NCBI GenBank assembly: GCA_017303635.1 | Contig: JAFLCG010000004.1 | Span: forward strand, 124,001-188,000 | Direction of reading: 5' to 3' | DNA length: 64,000 nucleotides | Origin: Anaerolineae bacterium | GTDB lineage: Bacteria > Chloroflexota > Anaerolineae > Aggregatilineales > Phototrophicaceae | Part shown: in pieces, positions 49,982 to 58,819 of the stretch | How the letters are laid out: every line of letters begins with the position of its first letter | How positions within the stretch are numbered: position 1 is the stretch's first letter | Position numbers and translations under genes: made by a program | The notes under the pieces: model-generated | What the model was told of the DNA's origin: nothing | What the model saw: only the letters and a program-made list of their open reading frames with translations | The model's database searches: none

Positions 49982-51226
49982 ATGAAACATCATGAAGAAG
50001 AACCGCGTATCTCCGACCTCATCCGCAAGCTAAAAACCGCTAATCGTCAAACTTTTGACGAGACAATCGCTGCACTGGTTGAGCGCAGCGACCAGGCCAT
50101 TGAACCCCTACTTCGCACCCTGAGTTCCCCTCACCGTCACATCAAATCCTACGCTGCCCTGGCTCTGGGCAAGATTGGCGATCCCCGCCTGCTGCGTCCC
50201 GTGATGCAGGCATTAAGTGATCCCAGTGGCGAATATGAAAATAGTTTATTGAACGCGCTTCACTACTTTGGTGAAGCAGCCCGACTGCCGCTGATTGACC
50301 TGCTGGCCTCTGACTCTGACGCTGGGATACGAGCAAGCGCAGCCACAGCCCTGGGTATGTTCAAGGAAACGCGGGCGGCAGATGCGCTACTACGGGCACT
50401 GGATGACCCCGAAAAGCGTGTACAAATAGAGGTGGTTACTGCGCTGGGACGCTTGCAGGAAGTACGCGCAGTCGACCCCCTGCTTATAGCATTAAATGAT
50501 GAATGTGCGTGGATGCGCTGCGAAGCCGCCTGGGCATTGGGCCAGATACGGGATGGGCGGGCGCTGGAACCCTTGATGTGGACGCTCCACGATCCCGATT
50601 CTTTCGTACGCGATAAAGCCGCATTCGCGCTAGGGCTACTCGGCAATACACGGGCCGTTGACCCTTTAATTCAGCTGTTGAAGGATGACTACGAAGGCGT
50701 GCGTGGGAGCGCGGCCTCGTCACTGGGTCGGTTGGGAGAAGCACGCGCAGTCGAACCGTTGATTGCGATGTTACAACAGGACACGGGTTATGGTCTTGCA
50801 ATATCTCAGGCTGCTGAGGCTTTGGGGGAACTCAAGGATCAACGTGCGGTAGAGCCACTGCTCCAAACGCTGACCAGCGGTAGAGATAGATTTCGTATAG
50901 GACTAATTGTTGCGCTTGGAAAACTGCAAGATCGACGGGCGATCCCTGAATTAATTGGCCTCTTGAAAGATGCAAATCCGCAGGTGCGCTCTTATGCGAT
51001 TCGGTCACTGGAGGTCTTTTTGGGGCAAGACGAACGTGTGGTTGAATCACTGATCACCATGCTGGATGATACGGGTACTTGGGGTGTAAGTCTGAACATC
51101 TCGGTTTCGGGCGATGCGCTTCGCGTCCTAAAGCATATCGGAACCCCGGAAGCACGGGCAGCTATCAAGGACTGGAAAGCCCGGCAAGTGAGCAACCAGC
51201 CAATCAATAGCCGATCTCCTGAGTAA
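49982..51226 (+). CDS. HEAT-repeat (PBS lyase type) protein
   Basis: 414 residues, soluble. About eleven HEAT/PBS-lyase repeats of ~31 residues run through the protein: 'AIEPLLRTLSSPHRHIKSYAALALGKIGD', 'AVDPLIQLLKDDYEGVRGSAASSLGRLGE', 'AVEPLLQTLTSGRDRFRIGLIVALGKLQD' are examples, each shortened here to one repeat. They form a right-handed solenoid used as a protein-binding scaffold; E-Z type repeats are also found in phycobilin lyases, but no lyase residues can be assigned. The gene is flanked by copies of the epimerase 3' end, as if inserted. Confidence 0.85.
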   Translation: MKHHEEEPRISDLIRKLKTANRQTFDETIAALVERSDQAIEPLLRTLSSPHRHIKSYAALALGKIGDPRLLRPVMQALSDPSGEYENSLLNALHYFGEAARLPLIDLLASDSDAGIRASAATALGMFKETRAADALLRALDDPEKRVQIEVVTALGRLQEVRAVDPLLIALNDECAWMRCEAAWALGQIRDGRALEPLMWTLHDPDSFVRDKAAFALGLLGNTRAVDPLIQLLKDDYEGVRGSAASSLGRLGEARAVEPLIAMLQQDTGYGLAISQAAEALGELKDQRAVEPLLQTLTSGRDRFRIGLIVALGKLQDRRAIPELIGLLKDANPQVRSYAIRSLEVFLGQDERVVESLITMLDDTGTWGVSLNISVSGDALRVLKHIGTPEARAAIKDWKARQVSNQPINSRSPE

Positions 51227-51228
51227 AA

Positions 51229-51267
51229 GCATCCGCAAGGCGTTCAACTGGTCAACGGCGTGGTGGG
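51229..51267 (+). pseudogene. fossil of the 3' end of the epimerase gene
   Basis: Matches 49763-49801 at 36 of 39 bases and still reads SIRKAFNWSTAWW where the intact gene has GIHKAVNWSTAWW. It begins two bases after the HEAT gene stop. It marks a duplication or insertion boundary. Confidence 0.75.
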
Positions 51268-51317
51268 TAATAGGGACGCGCAACGGCGCGTCCGCTAAAC
51301 TTGCTACAGACTGATCC

Positions 51318-52664
51318 CTACCGCATCGTCACCTGCATCCGCATCCCGTACTTCGGGCGGAGAGTCACCATGGGAGCCAGCGCAATCCGCTGCGCTGGCG
51401 CGAGCGTCAGATGGGCGCGCTGGAGCAAGGTCGCCAGAATAAGGACGGCTTCCATCTGGGCAAACTGATTGCCGATGCAAATGCGCGGCCCACCGCCAAA
51501 GGGGAAGTAAGCGTACTTGGGCACCCGTGCTTCCCAACCGGGCGCAAAGCGTTCGGGCTGGAAGCGCTCCGGCTCCGGCCACCAGCGCGGATCATGGTGC
51601 ATCACATACTGGCTCATCAGGACAATATCGCCTTTGGCAATGTGATAACCGCCGATCTCGACCGCTTCCTGTACCTCCCGCGTGATCGTCCAGGCGGGTG
51701 GATACAGGCGCATGGTTTCATTGATGACCTGCTGGGTATAGGTCAGGCGCGGCATATCGGCAAAGGTCGGCAACCGCCCGTTCAGCACGCTGTCCAGTTC
51801 TTCCATCAGGCGCGCCTCGACTGCCGGATGAGTCGCCAGCAGGTAGAGCGCCCAGGTCAGCGCATTGGCAGTGGTTTCGTGCCCGGCGATGAACAGCGTC
51901 ATGGCTTCATCCCGCGCCTGCTGATCGGTCATCGAACCGCCGTCGTCTTCATCAACCGCCATCAACAGCATCGAGAGCAGATCCCCTTTGTCTTCTCCGC
52001 TCTGGCGGCGCTCGGTGATAAAGCCCATGATGGTCTGCTCCAGCAAAGCGGAGGCCGCGCGACGCTTCCGGTTGCGCGGGGTCGGCAGCTTCAGCCACCA
52101 GTCATTAGGGCGAACAATGCGCTGGGCGGTCGTCTCGATCCCCAGACTGATGGCCTCACCAATGGCGCTGGCATCCTGCACGTCGGCATCGAACAAAGTC
52201 CGCGCCACAATCCGCATGGTCAGGGTCATCATCTCGTGGGACATATCGTAAGTCCCCCCATCAAGCCACTCTTCCAGATGATCACTGCTGTAGCGAGCCA
52301 TCACCTCGGCGTAGCTGGCGATGCGCTTGTGATGAAAGGCGGGCTGCGCCAGCTTGCGCTGCCGCCGATGGAATTCACCATCACTGGTCAGCAGGCCGTT
52401 GCCAATGGTTTCCTTCGCGGCCCGTTTGAGGTTGGGAGATTTGTAAAAAGCTGCCGGGTTTTCCACCAGGACATAGTGAATATCATCGGGGTTATTGAGC
52501 TGGTAGATGCGGCGCGGCCCAACCTTGAAGCAGGCGATATCGCCGTACTCTTCCCGGTTGCGGAGCATAAAGCGCAGGCGGCGATCATCGAGCAGGTTGA
52601 GGAAGATCCCCACGCCCGCGCGAGACTTCGGGCCGGGCGGATAATTCAGTGTCAGTGCAGCCAT
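51318..52664 (-). CDS. cytochrome P450
   Basis: 448 residues. The I-helix oxygen-binding motif 'FIAGHETTANAL', the K-helix ExxR in 'VINETMRLYPPAW', the PERF-type 'EPERFQPERFAP' and the heme loop 'PFGGGPRICIGNQFA' (thiolate Cys396) are all intact. The protein resembles the CYP102/CYP4-like bacterial group that oxidises fatty acids or other lipids. There is no N-terminal membrane helix after the chosen start (ATG 52664, with GAGGT 4 bases upstream), so it is soluble and needs separate redox partners, not seen here. It lies 105 bases downstream of the S9 peptidase on the same strand and may be co-transcribed. Confidence 0.92.
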   Translation of the reverse strand: MAALTLNYPPGPKSRAGVGIFLNLLDDRRLRFMLRNREEYGDIACFKVGPRRIYQLNNPDDIHYVLVENPAAFYKSPNLKRAAKETIGNGLLTSDGEFHRRQRKLAQPAFHHKRIASYAEVMARYSSDHLEEWLDGGTYDMSHEMMTLTMRIVARTLFDADVQDASAIGEAISLGIETTAQRIVRPNDWWLKLPTPRNRKRRAASALLEQTIMGFITERRQSGEDKGDLLSMLLMAVDEDDGGSMTDQQARDEAMTLFIAGHETTANALTWALYLLATHPAVEARLMEELDSVLNGRLPTFADMPRLTYTQQVINETMRLYPPAWTITREVQEAVEIGGYHIAKGDIVLMSQYVMHHDPRWWPEPERFQPERFAPGWEARVPKYAYFPFGGGPRICIGNQFAQMEAVLILATLLQRAHLTLAPAQRIALAPMVTLRPKYGMRMQVTMR

Positions 52665-52769
52665 ATGGACCTCGATCAAACTCCGGTAAATCATAAACAT
52701 GCTGTCTACAAAGTACCGGAGGTCGAGACTGCTTGTCAATCAAAAAGATGTAAAGTTTGTGTGAACGGT

Positions 52770-54713
52770 TTACCTATAAATGACGTGGCGTAACAGGAAA
52801 CGGCTGATGGAGGTGTAAACATGCTCGATGGTCTCCGCCCCCCGGAAACCGTGCCCTTCCCCGGCATAGCGATGGAACTCGGTCGGCACCCCGCGCCGCT
52901 GGAGAGAGGCGTACAAGCCTTCGGCCTGGTTGATCGGCACTACCGGGTCATCCTCACCATGCAGGAACAAGACCGGGTCAATAATCCGCTCGGCGTGGAA
53001 CAAGGGCGAGCGTGCGCGGTAGATCTCGCTGGCGGCGGGCAGTGGTCCAAAGAGGCGGTCGTTATAGTGCGCCTCAAACTTGTGGGTTTCCATCTGGAGC
53101 GCGAACAGGTCACTGATCCCGTATAGGCAGATTCCGGCCCGGAAGAAACCCGGCTGGGTCACCAGACTTTGCAGAACCGTATAGCCCCCGGCGCTACCAC
53201 CCATGATGACCAGCTTGCTGGCATCGGCCAGGCCTTCCTCAACCAGATACTGCGCTCCACCGACTGAGTCTTCGACATCGACCACGCCCCACCTACCGTC
53301 CAGCTTCCGCATGTAGGCACGTCCGTAACCCGTACTGCCGCGATGGTTCGGATAGAGGACTGCATAACCCTGGGTGGCGAAGTACTGCGCGGCTGCCTCC
53401 CAACCCGTCCGCACCTGGGAGGTTGGCCCGCCATGTACGATCACCACCAGGGGCGGTGCATCTTCAGCAGCAAAGGCCCCTGCCGGAGGATAGTAGAGGC
53501 CATAGACCGGGTCGCCATCTGGCCCTGCCCATTTGATCGAACGAGCGGCGCTGAGACGTTTGGGGGGCAAATTCTCCATCCCGGCCCGCCGATGGATGCG
53601 GATCGACCCGGTTGGCTGGCTGGTGACCAGAGTGACGCTATCTTCTGCCGGGGTGAGCAATGCCAGCGGACGATCATCCACCGGCAAACTGACGATGCGT
53701 GGCGGTTGAGTAGAAGACGAACCGATAAAGGCTACCAGTTCCCCATCCGGGGACAGGCTTGGCTGGTGGATCTCGGTATAGATACCGGTGGGCACCTGCC
53801 AGGGGAGCCGTTCATCCAGGCGCTGCCGCCAGAGGGTACAAACCCCTTCCTGATGCCGCACATAAACCAGACCGCTGCTATCCGGCATCCAAGCAAAGGT
53901 GCGGATGCCCTGCACCCAGCAGGGTACACCGTGATCCAGTTCGCCGCTGGTGAAGGGACGCTGCTGCCCGGTCGCCATTTCATAGAGCATGATTTGGTTC
54001 CAGCCGGACTCATCGCTAATGTAGGCCAGCCAACGTCCATCCGGGGAGAAGGCCGGACTGTTCACTGCTATCGCCTCACCCCCGGCAATCGTATGGGTTT
54101 CAATCGCTGTCGGTTGACCACCGCTCAAGCGAAGCAAGCGCAGTTCGGTGCCATCCCAGGGCATATTAGGATGGTTCCAGGTCACGCAGGCGGCATACTC
54201 GCCGGAGGGATGCCAGGCCGGCTGCATGACAAAGTCCGTCCCCTCCAGGAGCTTCTGCGGCCACTGCGTGCCATCGGCTGCCACTACTGCCAGGCAGTCT
54301 ATGCCATCCAGCGAATGTACATAGAGCACCCATCGACCATCGGCTGACAGGGCTGGTGCAGCCGCGCTCCCAAAACCCGGAGTGATGGATTTGAGGATGC
54401 CATCGGCTAGTGCCAGCCGGTAGAGCTTCCCACCCGGCCCGGCAGCGATAACCACGCCAGCGCGTACAGTGAACTCGCCACCGCCATAGCCGACAGTACC
54501 ACGGACACTGAAATCCGCGCCGGTCAGGAGATAAGGCGCATCCTCACCCAACTGGGCAAATAGGGAACCCAGTTTGCCTGCGGCTTCATGCCAGATGAGT
54601 GCTCCGCTGCCGTCATCCCACTGCACATCATTCAAACGCAGGGACTCGGCCAGTCGCTTGGGTGAAATTGCCCCTGGCGCAGTGCCGTAGGTTTGGAGAG
54701 AAGATGTAGCCAT
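52770..54713 (-). CDS. S9-family prolyl oligopeptidase-type serine peptidase
   Basis: 647 residues, no signal peptide. The N-terminal ~390 residues are a beta-propeller of TolB-like blades ('FSPDGRWLAYISDESGWNQI', 'SLSPDGELVAFIG'). The C-terminal alpha/beta hydrolase has oxyanion region 'VIVHGGP', 'LYPNHRGSTGYG', nucleophile 'VIMGGSAGGYTVL', Asp in 'FLHGEDDPVVP' and His in 'YAGEGHGFRG'. This is the acylaminoacyl-peptidase/dipeptidyl-peptidase group, which cleaves short peptides. ATG 54713 is used (MATSSLQTYG), 12 bases after GAGG. The transcript from the strong promoter at 54895-54923 must pass a terminator at 54786-54810 before reaching this gene. Confidence 0.88.
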   Translation of the reverse strand: MATSSLQTYGTAPGAISPKRLAESLRLNDVQWDDGSGALIWHEAAGKLGSLFAQLGEDAPYLLTGADFSVRGTVGYGGGEFTVRAGVVIAAGPGGKLYRLALADGILKSITPGFGSAAAPALSADGRWVLYVHSLDGIDCLAVVAADGTQWPQKLLEGTDFVMQPAWHPSGEYAACVTWNHPNMPWDGTELRLLRLSGGQPTAIETHTIAGGEAIAVNSPAFSPDGRWLAYISDESGWNQIMLYEMATGQQRPFTSGELDHGVPCWVQGIRTFAWMPDSSGLVYVRHQEGVCTLWRQRLDERLPWQVPTGIYTEIHQPSLSPDGELVAFIGSSSTQPPRIVSLPVDDRPLALLTPAEDSVTLVTSQPTGSIRIHRRAGMENLPPKRLSAARSIKWAGPDGDPVYGLYYPPAGAFAAEDAPPLVVIVHGGPTSQVRTGWEAAAQYFATQGYAVLYPNHRGSTGYGRAYMRKLDGRWGVVDVEDSVGGAQYLVEEGLADASKLVIMGGSAGGYTVLQSLVTQPGFFRAGICLYGISDLFALQMETHKFEAHYNDRLFGPLPAASEIYRARSPLFHAERIIDPVLFLHGEDDPVVPINQAEGLYASLQRRGVPTEFHRYAGEGHGFRGAETIEHVYTSISRFLLRHVIYR

Positions 54714-54785
54714 GGGGGATATCAACCTCGAATAGCGTGGATAAGATTCAGTGAAGAGTGTAACACGGAGGCATAACCAGACAAC

Positions 54786-54810
54786 AAAAAACCCCGCCAA
54801 AAAAGCGGGG
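54786..54810 (-). terminator. Rho-independent terminator of the structured RNA
   Basis: GC-rich 6-bp stem (GCGGGG 54805-54810 and CCCCGC 54792-54797) with a T-rich 7-base loop; on the minus strand T6 follows immediately. Confidence 0.88.
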
Positions 54811-54888
54811 TGTTGTTTGTTCGAGCGCGGTCGGGGAAGAAATCTATTAAAGAATTTTCTTTGGTTTCCCGCGCTCGTTCTTTATCTT
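54786..54888 (-). ncRNA. candidate small RNA or attenuated leader (~103 nt)
   Basis: A consensus promoter directly upstream and a strong terminator at its end bound a ~103-base transcript without an open frame. The body forms a 9-bp stem CGAGCGCGG (plus-strand 54869-54877 reversed) with CCGCGCTCG (54822-54830), enclosing GGGAA/TTCCC and AAAGAA/TTCTTT inner pairs. The terminator is CCCCGC-7-GCGGGG with T6. It lies 73 bases before the S9 peptidase start on the same strand, so it is either an independent sRNA or a premature-termination leader of that gene. It does not match a class I recognise (6S, tmRNA, SRP, common riboswitches). Confidence 0.72.
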
Positions 54889-54894
54889 GCACTC

Positions 54895-54923
54895 ATCATA
54901 TGATTCTCGAATGCCAATGTCAA
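54895..54923 (-). promoter_or_regulatory. near-perfect sigma-70 promoter of the structured RNA
   Basis: Minus strand: TTGACA (54918-54923), 17-base spacer, TATGAT (54895-54900). Transcription should start near 54888. It is the best promoter match in the window. The upstream gap 54924-55232 holds no gene. Confidence 0.85.
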
Positions 54924-55232
54924 CTACAACGGAGGGTATTACAGCTATTGAGGGGCGCCTGTGAAGTACAGAATTATCGATAATTTAACTGTTCACAAAC
55001 CCGCCTTCAGGCAACGCAATTGTAAAATTTCCATTAAATCCGAATTATGTAACGTTCATCATTGTCAAAGAATGAAGAAAAGCACCACAAATTGGGCTGT
55101 CATCATGCCAATCGGCTGAAGGTGCCAAAATGCGGCTTATAAAATCGTGCATCTTGCACAAGGCTTTTGGGCTGATCCTGCCCCCTGGACGGCATTTAGC
55201 ACAATCCAGGGGATTAGTTCATAAACATGAAG

Positions 55233-56789
55233 TTAAGGGGAAGCGAAATCTGCCGGGGTGAAGTCGCGCACACAGCGAAAGCCGTACCAATCGCTGCTTT
55301 CGAAGCGAGTCTGGGTATTTTCGGCAAAGTCGTCACGGGACATGGCGCGGGTATCGGCTGCAATCCAGTTCCAGGAGCCGCCGCGCAGAGTCCGCTTGCT
55401 ACCCGGGTCGGACGGATTTTCCCGGCCATCACTGGCCAGGTAGGGATACGGATAGCTGTAGATGGTGCTGGTCCATTCCCAGACATTCCCGGCAAGGTCA
55501 AGCGCCCCTACCCAGGATGCACCAGCGGGGTATGACCCGACAGGCGCAGTGGTCGCGTAACCATCCCTGAAGGCTGTATCTTTCCAGTTATACTGGCAAT
55601 CGCCTTCGCAGTAGTTCAGCCGCGAACCATCGAAAGCATTCCCCCAGGGGTAAACCCATCCATCCGGCCCCCGGGCTGCATACTCCCATTCAGCTTCCGT
55701 CGGCAGGCGCATTCCCTGAGACTGACAATAGGCCTGCGCGTCGTTCCAAGTCAGGTTCGTGCGCGGATAGGCATCGCCAGGGAACGCCCCTGCCGAACCA
55801 TATTGCCCATTCGTGACTTCGGTCACATCCATCCAGAAAGGCTGCTCAAAACAGACCAACCCAGTCGGCACTTCATCCTCATAGTTCGCACGCGAGCACT
55901 GCCCGAGCGTATCTGAGCACTGCTGCGCTGCTGCTTCGACCTGCTGCGGGGTACTGCCCATGTTAAAGCAACCAACGGGGACCAGCACTAATTCTCGACC
56001 GCCCAGAGTCCGGCGCACAGGAGTCCACGACCGGTTGGACATGACTGGGTTACCCGGCAAGCCCAGCGTGACCGGTGTCGAAGTCGGCGCGAGCGTAGCC
56101 GGTGGGGATGTTGAAGTCGGCTGATCGGTTGGTGGCAGCGTTGCAGTTGGTACATCCGTCGACGTGGCGGTTGGGTCCTGGGCAATACCGGTTGCCAGTA
56201 CCAATGCCGGAGTAGGTGTTGCTGAGCGCTGTGATTGACTCTGGCTCAGGAAGGCGATCAAGGCGAGTAAAGCGATCACACCGATTGCACCAAGCCCCAA
56301 CACCAGGTTGCGCTTCCCTGCACCGGCGGCAACCGGTCGCACGCCCATCTGGTGGGGTGCCGGACGGTAAGCCAGCGCCGGATCGGGTGTGTTCGGCGCG
56401 AGCGTTAGGCCCTTGCGGCTGAGTTCCACATAAAGCTGGCGCAAAGACAACTCATACGGTTGCTGATGAAAATCAATGTACTGAATCCGGTTGAGCTGAA
56501 AATGGATTTTGGCGGGCCGCAGCAATACAGGCACAATCGGCTTATTGTGGTCGAGGCAGTACTGCCATTCATCTTCCACATTCCGCGAGGTCATCGACTC
56601 CGGTGAGATGATGACCACCATGGCCTCGGCAGCATCCAGCCCTTGCTGAATGGCGCTGCTCCACTTCATGCCGACTGGAATATCTTCCACATCAATCCAG
56701 ATGTCCGCCCCCATGCCAGAAAGGGACTCCGCCAATTGGCGGGCGAAGACTTCATCGGTGCGACTGTAGCTGATGAAAATCCGGGCCAT
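55233..56789 (-). CDS. TIR - transmembrane - sulfatase-modifying-factor (FGE-like) protein
   Basis: 518 residues. TIR domain 1-~135: 'IFISYSRTDEVFARQLA', 'DIWIDVEDIPVGMKW', 'VVIISPESMTSRNVEDEW' with Glu74 at the putative NADase position. One membrane helix near 180 ('LVLGLGAIGVIALLALIAFL'), a Thr/Pro linker (~205-250), then an FGE-sulfatase/C-type-lectin-fold domain: 'LVPVGCFNMGSTPQ', 'PFWMDVTEVTNGQYG', 'MRLPTEAEWEYAARGPDGWVYPWG', 'DLAGNVWEWTS', 'RTLRGGSWNW' and 'YGFRCVRDF'. The Cys pair expected after 'GGSW' in true formylglycine-generating enzymes is absent, so this is probably a binding rather than catalytic domain. It shares the TIR-TM-Thr/Pro plan with the protein at 42562. Confidence 0.9.
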   Translation of the reverse strand: MARIFISYSRTDEVFARQLAESLSGMGADIWIDVEDIPVGMKWSSAIQQGLDAAEAMVVIISPESMTSRNVEDEWQYCLDHNKPIVPVLLRPAKIHFQLNRIQYIDFHQQPYELSLRQLYVELSRKGLTLAPNTPDPALAYRPAPHQMGVRPVAAGAGKRNLVLGLGAIGVIALLALIAFLSQSQSQRSATPTPALVLATGIAQDPTATSTDVPTATLPPTDQPTSTSPPATLAPTSTPVTLGLPGNPVMSNRSWTPVRRTLGGRELVLVPVGCFNMGSTPQQVEAAAQQCSDTLGQCSRANYEDEVPTGLVCFEQPFWMDVTEVTNGQYGSAGAFPGDAYPRTNLTWNDAQAYCQSQGMRLPTEAEWEYAARGPDGWVYPWGNAFDGSRLNYCEGDCQYNWKDTAFRDGYATTAPVGSYPAGASWVGALDLAGNVWEWTSTIYSYPYPYLASDGRENPSDPGSKRTLRGGSWNWIAADTRAMSRDDFAENTQTRFESSDWYGFRCVRDFTPADFASP

Positions 56790-56918
56790 CGGGCAGTTAC
56801 TCCAGATACGGGGCCAATGCCACCTAGCGTAATGCAGATTGAGACCTTACGCCACAGCAGGTGGTTGTTTGCCCTACACTGTGAATAACAGGATCGGACA
56901 GCAACCAGAGGTCACGTC

Positions 56919-57641
56919 ATGCCCCCTAAACAGATTGTGCCAGGATTTTATGAACTGCGCGTTGGAATCGCCAACGTTTTTCTGCTGGAAAGCCCAGGCG
57001 GGCTGGTTTTGTTTGATACTGGCGTTCCGGGCAGTCAGGATGCGATTTTGCAGGCGATCCATACGCTGGGCAAAACCCCGCAAGATCTGAAACACATCGT
57101 CATCACTCATGCTCACCCCGACCACATCGGCAGTCTGGCCGCGCTGCAGCGGCTCACCCCGGCCAGAACCTATATTCATCCGGTGGACGCGGGCGTGGCC
57201 CAGCGCGGCGGAGACTTTGATCCTCGCCATGACACGCGGCCTTTCAACCCGGCACCCGGCCTGTTGGTCGGGATGCTCTTCCGCATGTTCCTCCGCCCGT
57301 ACCGGGGACTGGAACCCGCCCGGATTGATGTGGAGCTCCGCGGCGGCGAACGCCTGCCCTTCGCTGATGATATCGAAGTCATCTTCGCGCCGGGGCATTC
57401 CATGGGTGAACTGGCATTCCTGTGGAAGCAGCATGGCGGCGTGCTGATCGCTGGCGATACTTGCGCCAATCTGCCCGTGCTGGACTGGAGCCTCGGTTAC
57501 GAAAACCTGGAGGTGGGCAAGCGCAGCCTCAAGGAACTGTGCCATTACCAATTTGAAGCCGCCGTCTTTGGTCACGGCGGCGCGATCACCCGCGGGGCCA
57601 GCGACCGTTGGCGCAAGCGCTGGGGAACTTTGCCAGGTTAG
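56919..57641 (+). CDS. MBL-fold metallo-hydrolase
   Basis: 240 residues. Metal-binding motif 'ITHAHPDHIGSL' plus downstream His in 'FAPGHSMGELAFL', Asp in 'LIAGDTCANL' and His in 'AVFGHGGAI' give a complete dinuclear site. The family includes lactonases, glyoxalases II and other hydrolases; nothing identifies the substrate. AGAGGT is 7 bases before the ATG. It is divergent from the TIR-FGE gene and convergent with the glycosyltransferase, leaving only 2 bases between stops. Confidence 0.88.
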   Translation: MPPKQIVPGFYELRVGIANVFLLESPGGLVLFDTGVPGSQDAILQAIHTLGKTPQDLKHIVITHAHPDHIGSLAALQRLTPARTYIHPVDAGVAQRGGDFDPRHDTRPFNPAPGLLVGMLFRMFLRPYRGLEPARIDVELRGGERLPFADDIEVIFAPGHSMGELAFLWKQHGGVLIAGDTCANLPVLDWSLGYENLEVGKRSLKELCHYQFEAAVFGHGGAITRGASDRWRKRWGTLPG

Positions 57642-57643
57642 CT

Positions 57644-58819
57644 TTATCGCATCAAGCGCAGGCTGGGACGCCTGCGTTCCTGCCTGATGGGAGGGCGATG
57701 AGCGTATTCCCAGACCTCGTCAGCAATCGTCCAGACCGCATCCGGCTGACCGAGTTCGCGGGCATTGGCGGACCGCTTCGCCAAGCCCGCCGGGCCTTCC
57801 GCCAGCCAGTGACTGACCGCCGACGCGACCTGCTCCGGCGACGGCGCAAAGATGCCCGCGTCATTTTTCACCACAAAATCCACGTTGCCCGTTTCCTGAC
57901 CAGGAATGGCATCATAGATGATGACGGGCAAGCCCGCGATACAGGCCTCGCTGATGGTGGCCGGGCCGCCTTTCGTCACCAGCATATCCGCAGCGGCCAT
58001 CAACACCGGCATGTTGGTCACAAAGGGATAGATGCGAGTCGGCTGGTTCCATGAACTGGTTTCGAGATTCTCTTTCAAGGCCGCGTTACGACCGGCGATC
58101 ACAGCGATCTGGCAGCGTGCTTTCAAGTCATTGACCGCCCGCGCGGTCTTGTAGAGCGGCCCCATGCCTTCGCCGCCCCCTACCATCAGAATAGCCGGTA
58201 AGTCCGGATCCCAACCCAGTTCTGCCCGTGCCGCCGCTTTATCGGTCAGGCGCTTGCTGAAATCCGCATGAACGGGCAGGCCCGTGACCCGCATCTTCGC
58301 CGGATCAAGTTCGTTATCGAGGCCTACTTCCAGCGCAGCCTGAGTCGGCACCAGGGTGCGGTCAGCCCGTGTGTCGTACCAGAAGGCATGGGTGGAGACG
58401 AGATCGGTCACAACCACCACATACGGCGGACGTTCTTCCATGCGTGCCAGGGTGGACATCAGCGGGCGGGTGAGCAGTGAATGGACGCACACAACGACAT
58501 CCGCCGGGTGCTCGCGGAACAGACGGCGCAGGCCGCTCCGCATGGAAGGATGCACTGTCTTTTCGATGATGGCCGCCAGGCGCGGATTATTCGTCCACTG
58601 ATACGTGACGGCCCAGGACGACTTGGTGTTGTTAATCATCCAGGGGTACATCTCTGGCGCGTACTTGTAAGGAAAGGGCGTGTACTGGCGGAAAACATCC
58701 ACCATCTCGATCTGCGCCTCGCCGGGGTGCTTCACCAGCAGCGCGTCACGGATGGCTTCCGCCGCTGCCCGATGCCCGCCGCCGGTATCCGAGAACAAGA
58801 GGAGGATGCGCTTGCTCAT
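57644..58819 (-). CDS. MGDG-synthase/MurG-like glycosyltransferase (GT28)
   Basis: 391 residues. N-terminal 'RILLLFSDTGGGHRAAAEAI' is the diagnostic start of monogalactosyldiacylglycerol synthases and processive diacylglycerol glucosyltransferases, followed by 'VVTDLVSTHAFWYDTRADRTLVPT' and the C-terminal nucleotide-sugar motif 'LVTKGGPATISEACIAGLPVIIY'. It would glycosylate diacylglycerol on the inner membrane surface, making glycolipids. The start at 58819 overlaps the DUF951 stop by 4 bp (ATGA). A role in membrane glycolipids fits the desaturase nearby at 60219. Confidence 0.87.
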   Translation of the reverse strand: MSKRILLLFSDTGGGHRAAAEAIRDALLVKHPGEAQIEMVDVFRQYTPFPYKYAPEMYPWMINNTKSSWAVTYQWTNNPRLAAIIEKTVHPSMRSGLRRLFREHPADVVVCVHSLLTRPLMSTLARMEERPPYVVVVTDLVSTHAFWYDTRADRTLVPTQAALEVGLDNELDPAKMRVTGLPVHADFSKRLTDKAAARAELGWDPDLPAILMVGGGEGMGPLYKTARAVNDLKARCQIAVIAGRNAALKENLETSSWNQPTRIYPFVTNMPVLMAAADMLVTKGGPATISEACIAGLPVIIYDAIPGQETGNVDFVVKNDAGIFAPSPEQVASAVSHWLAEGPAGLAKRSANARELGQPDAVWTIADEVWEYAHRPPIRQERRRPSLRLMR

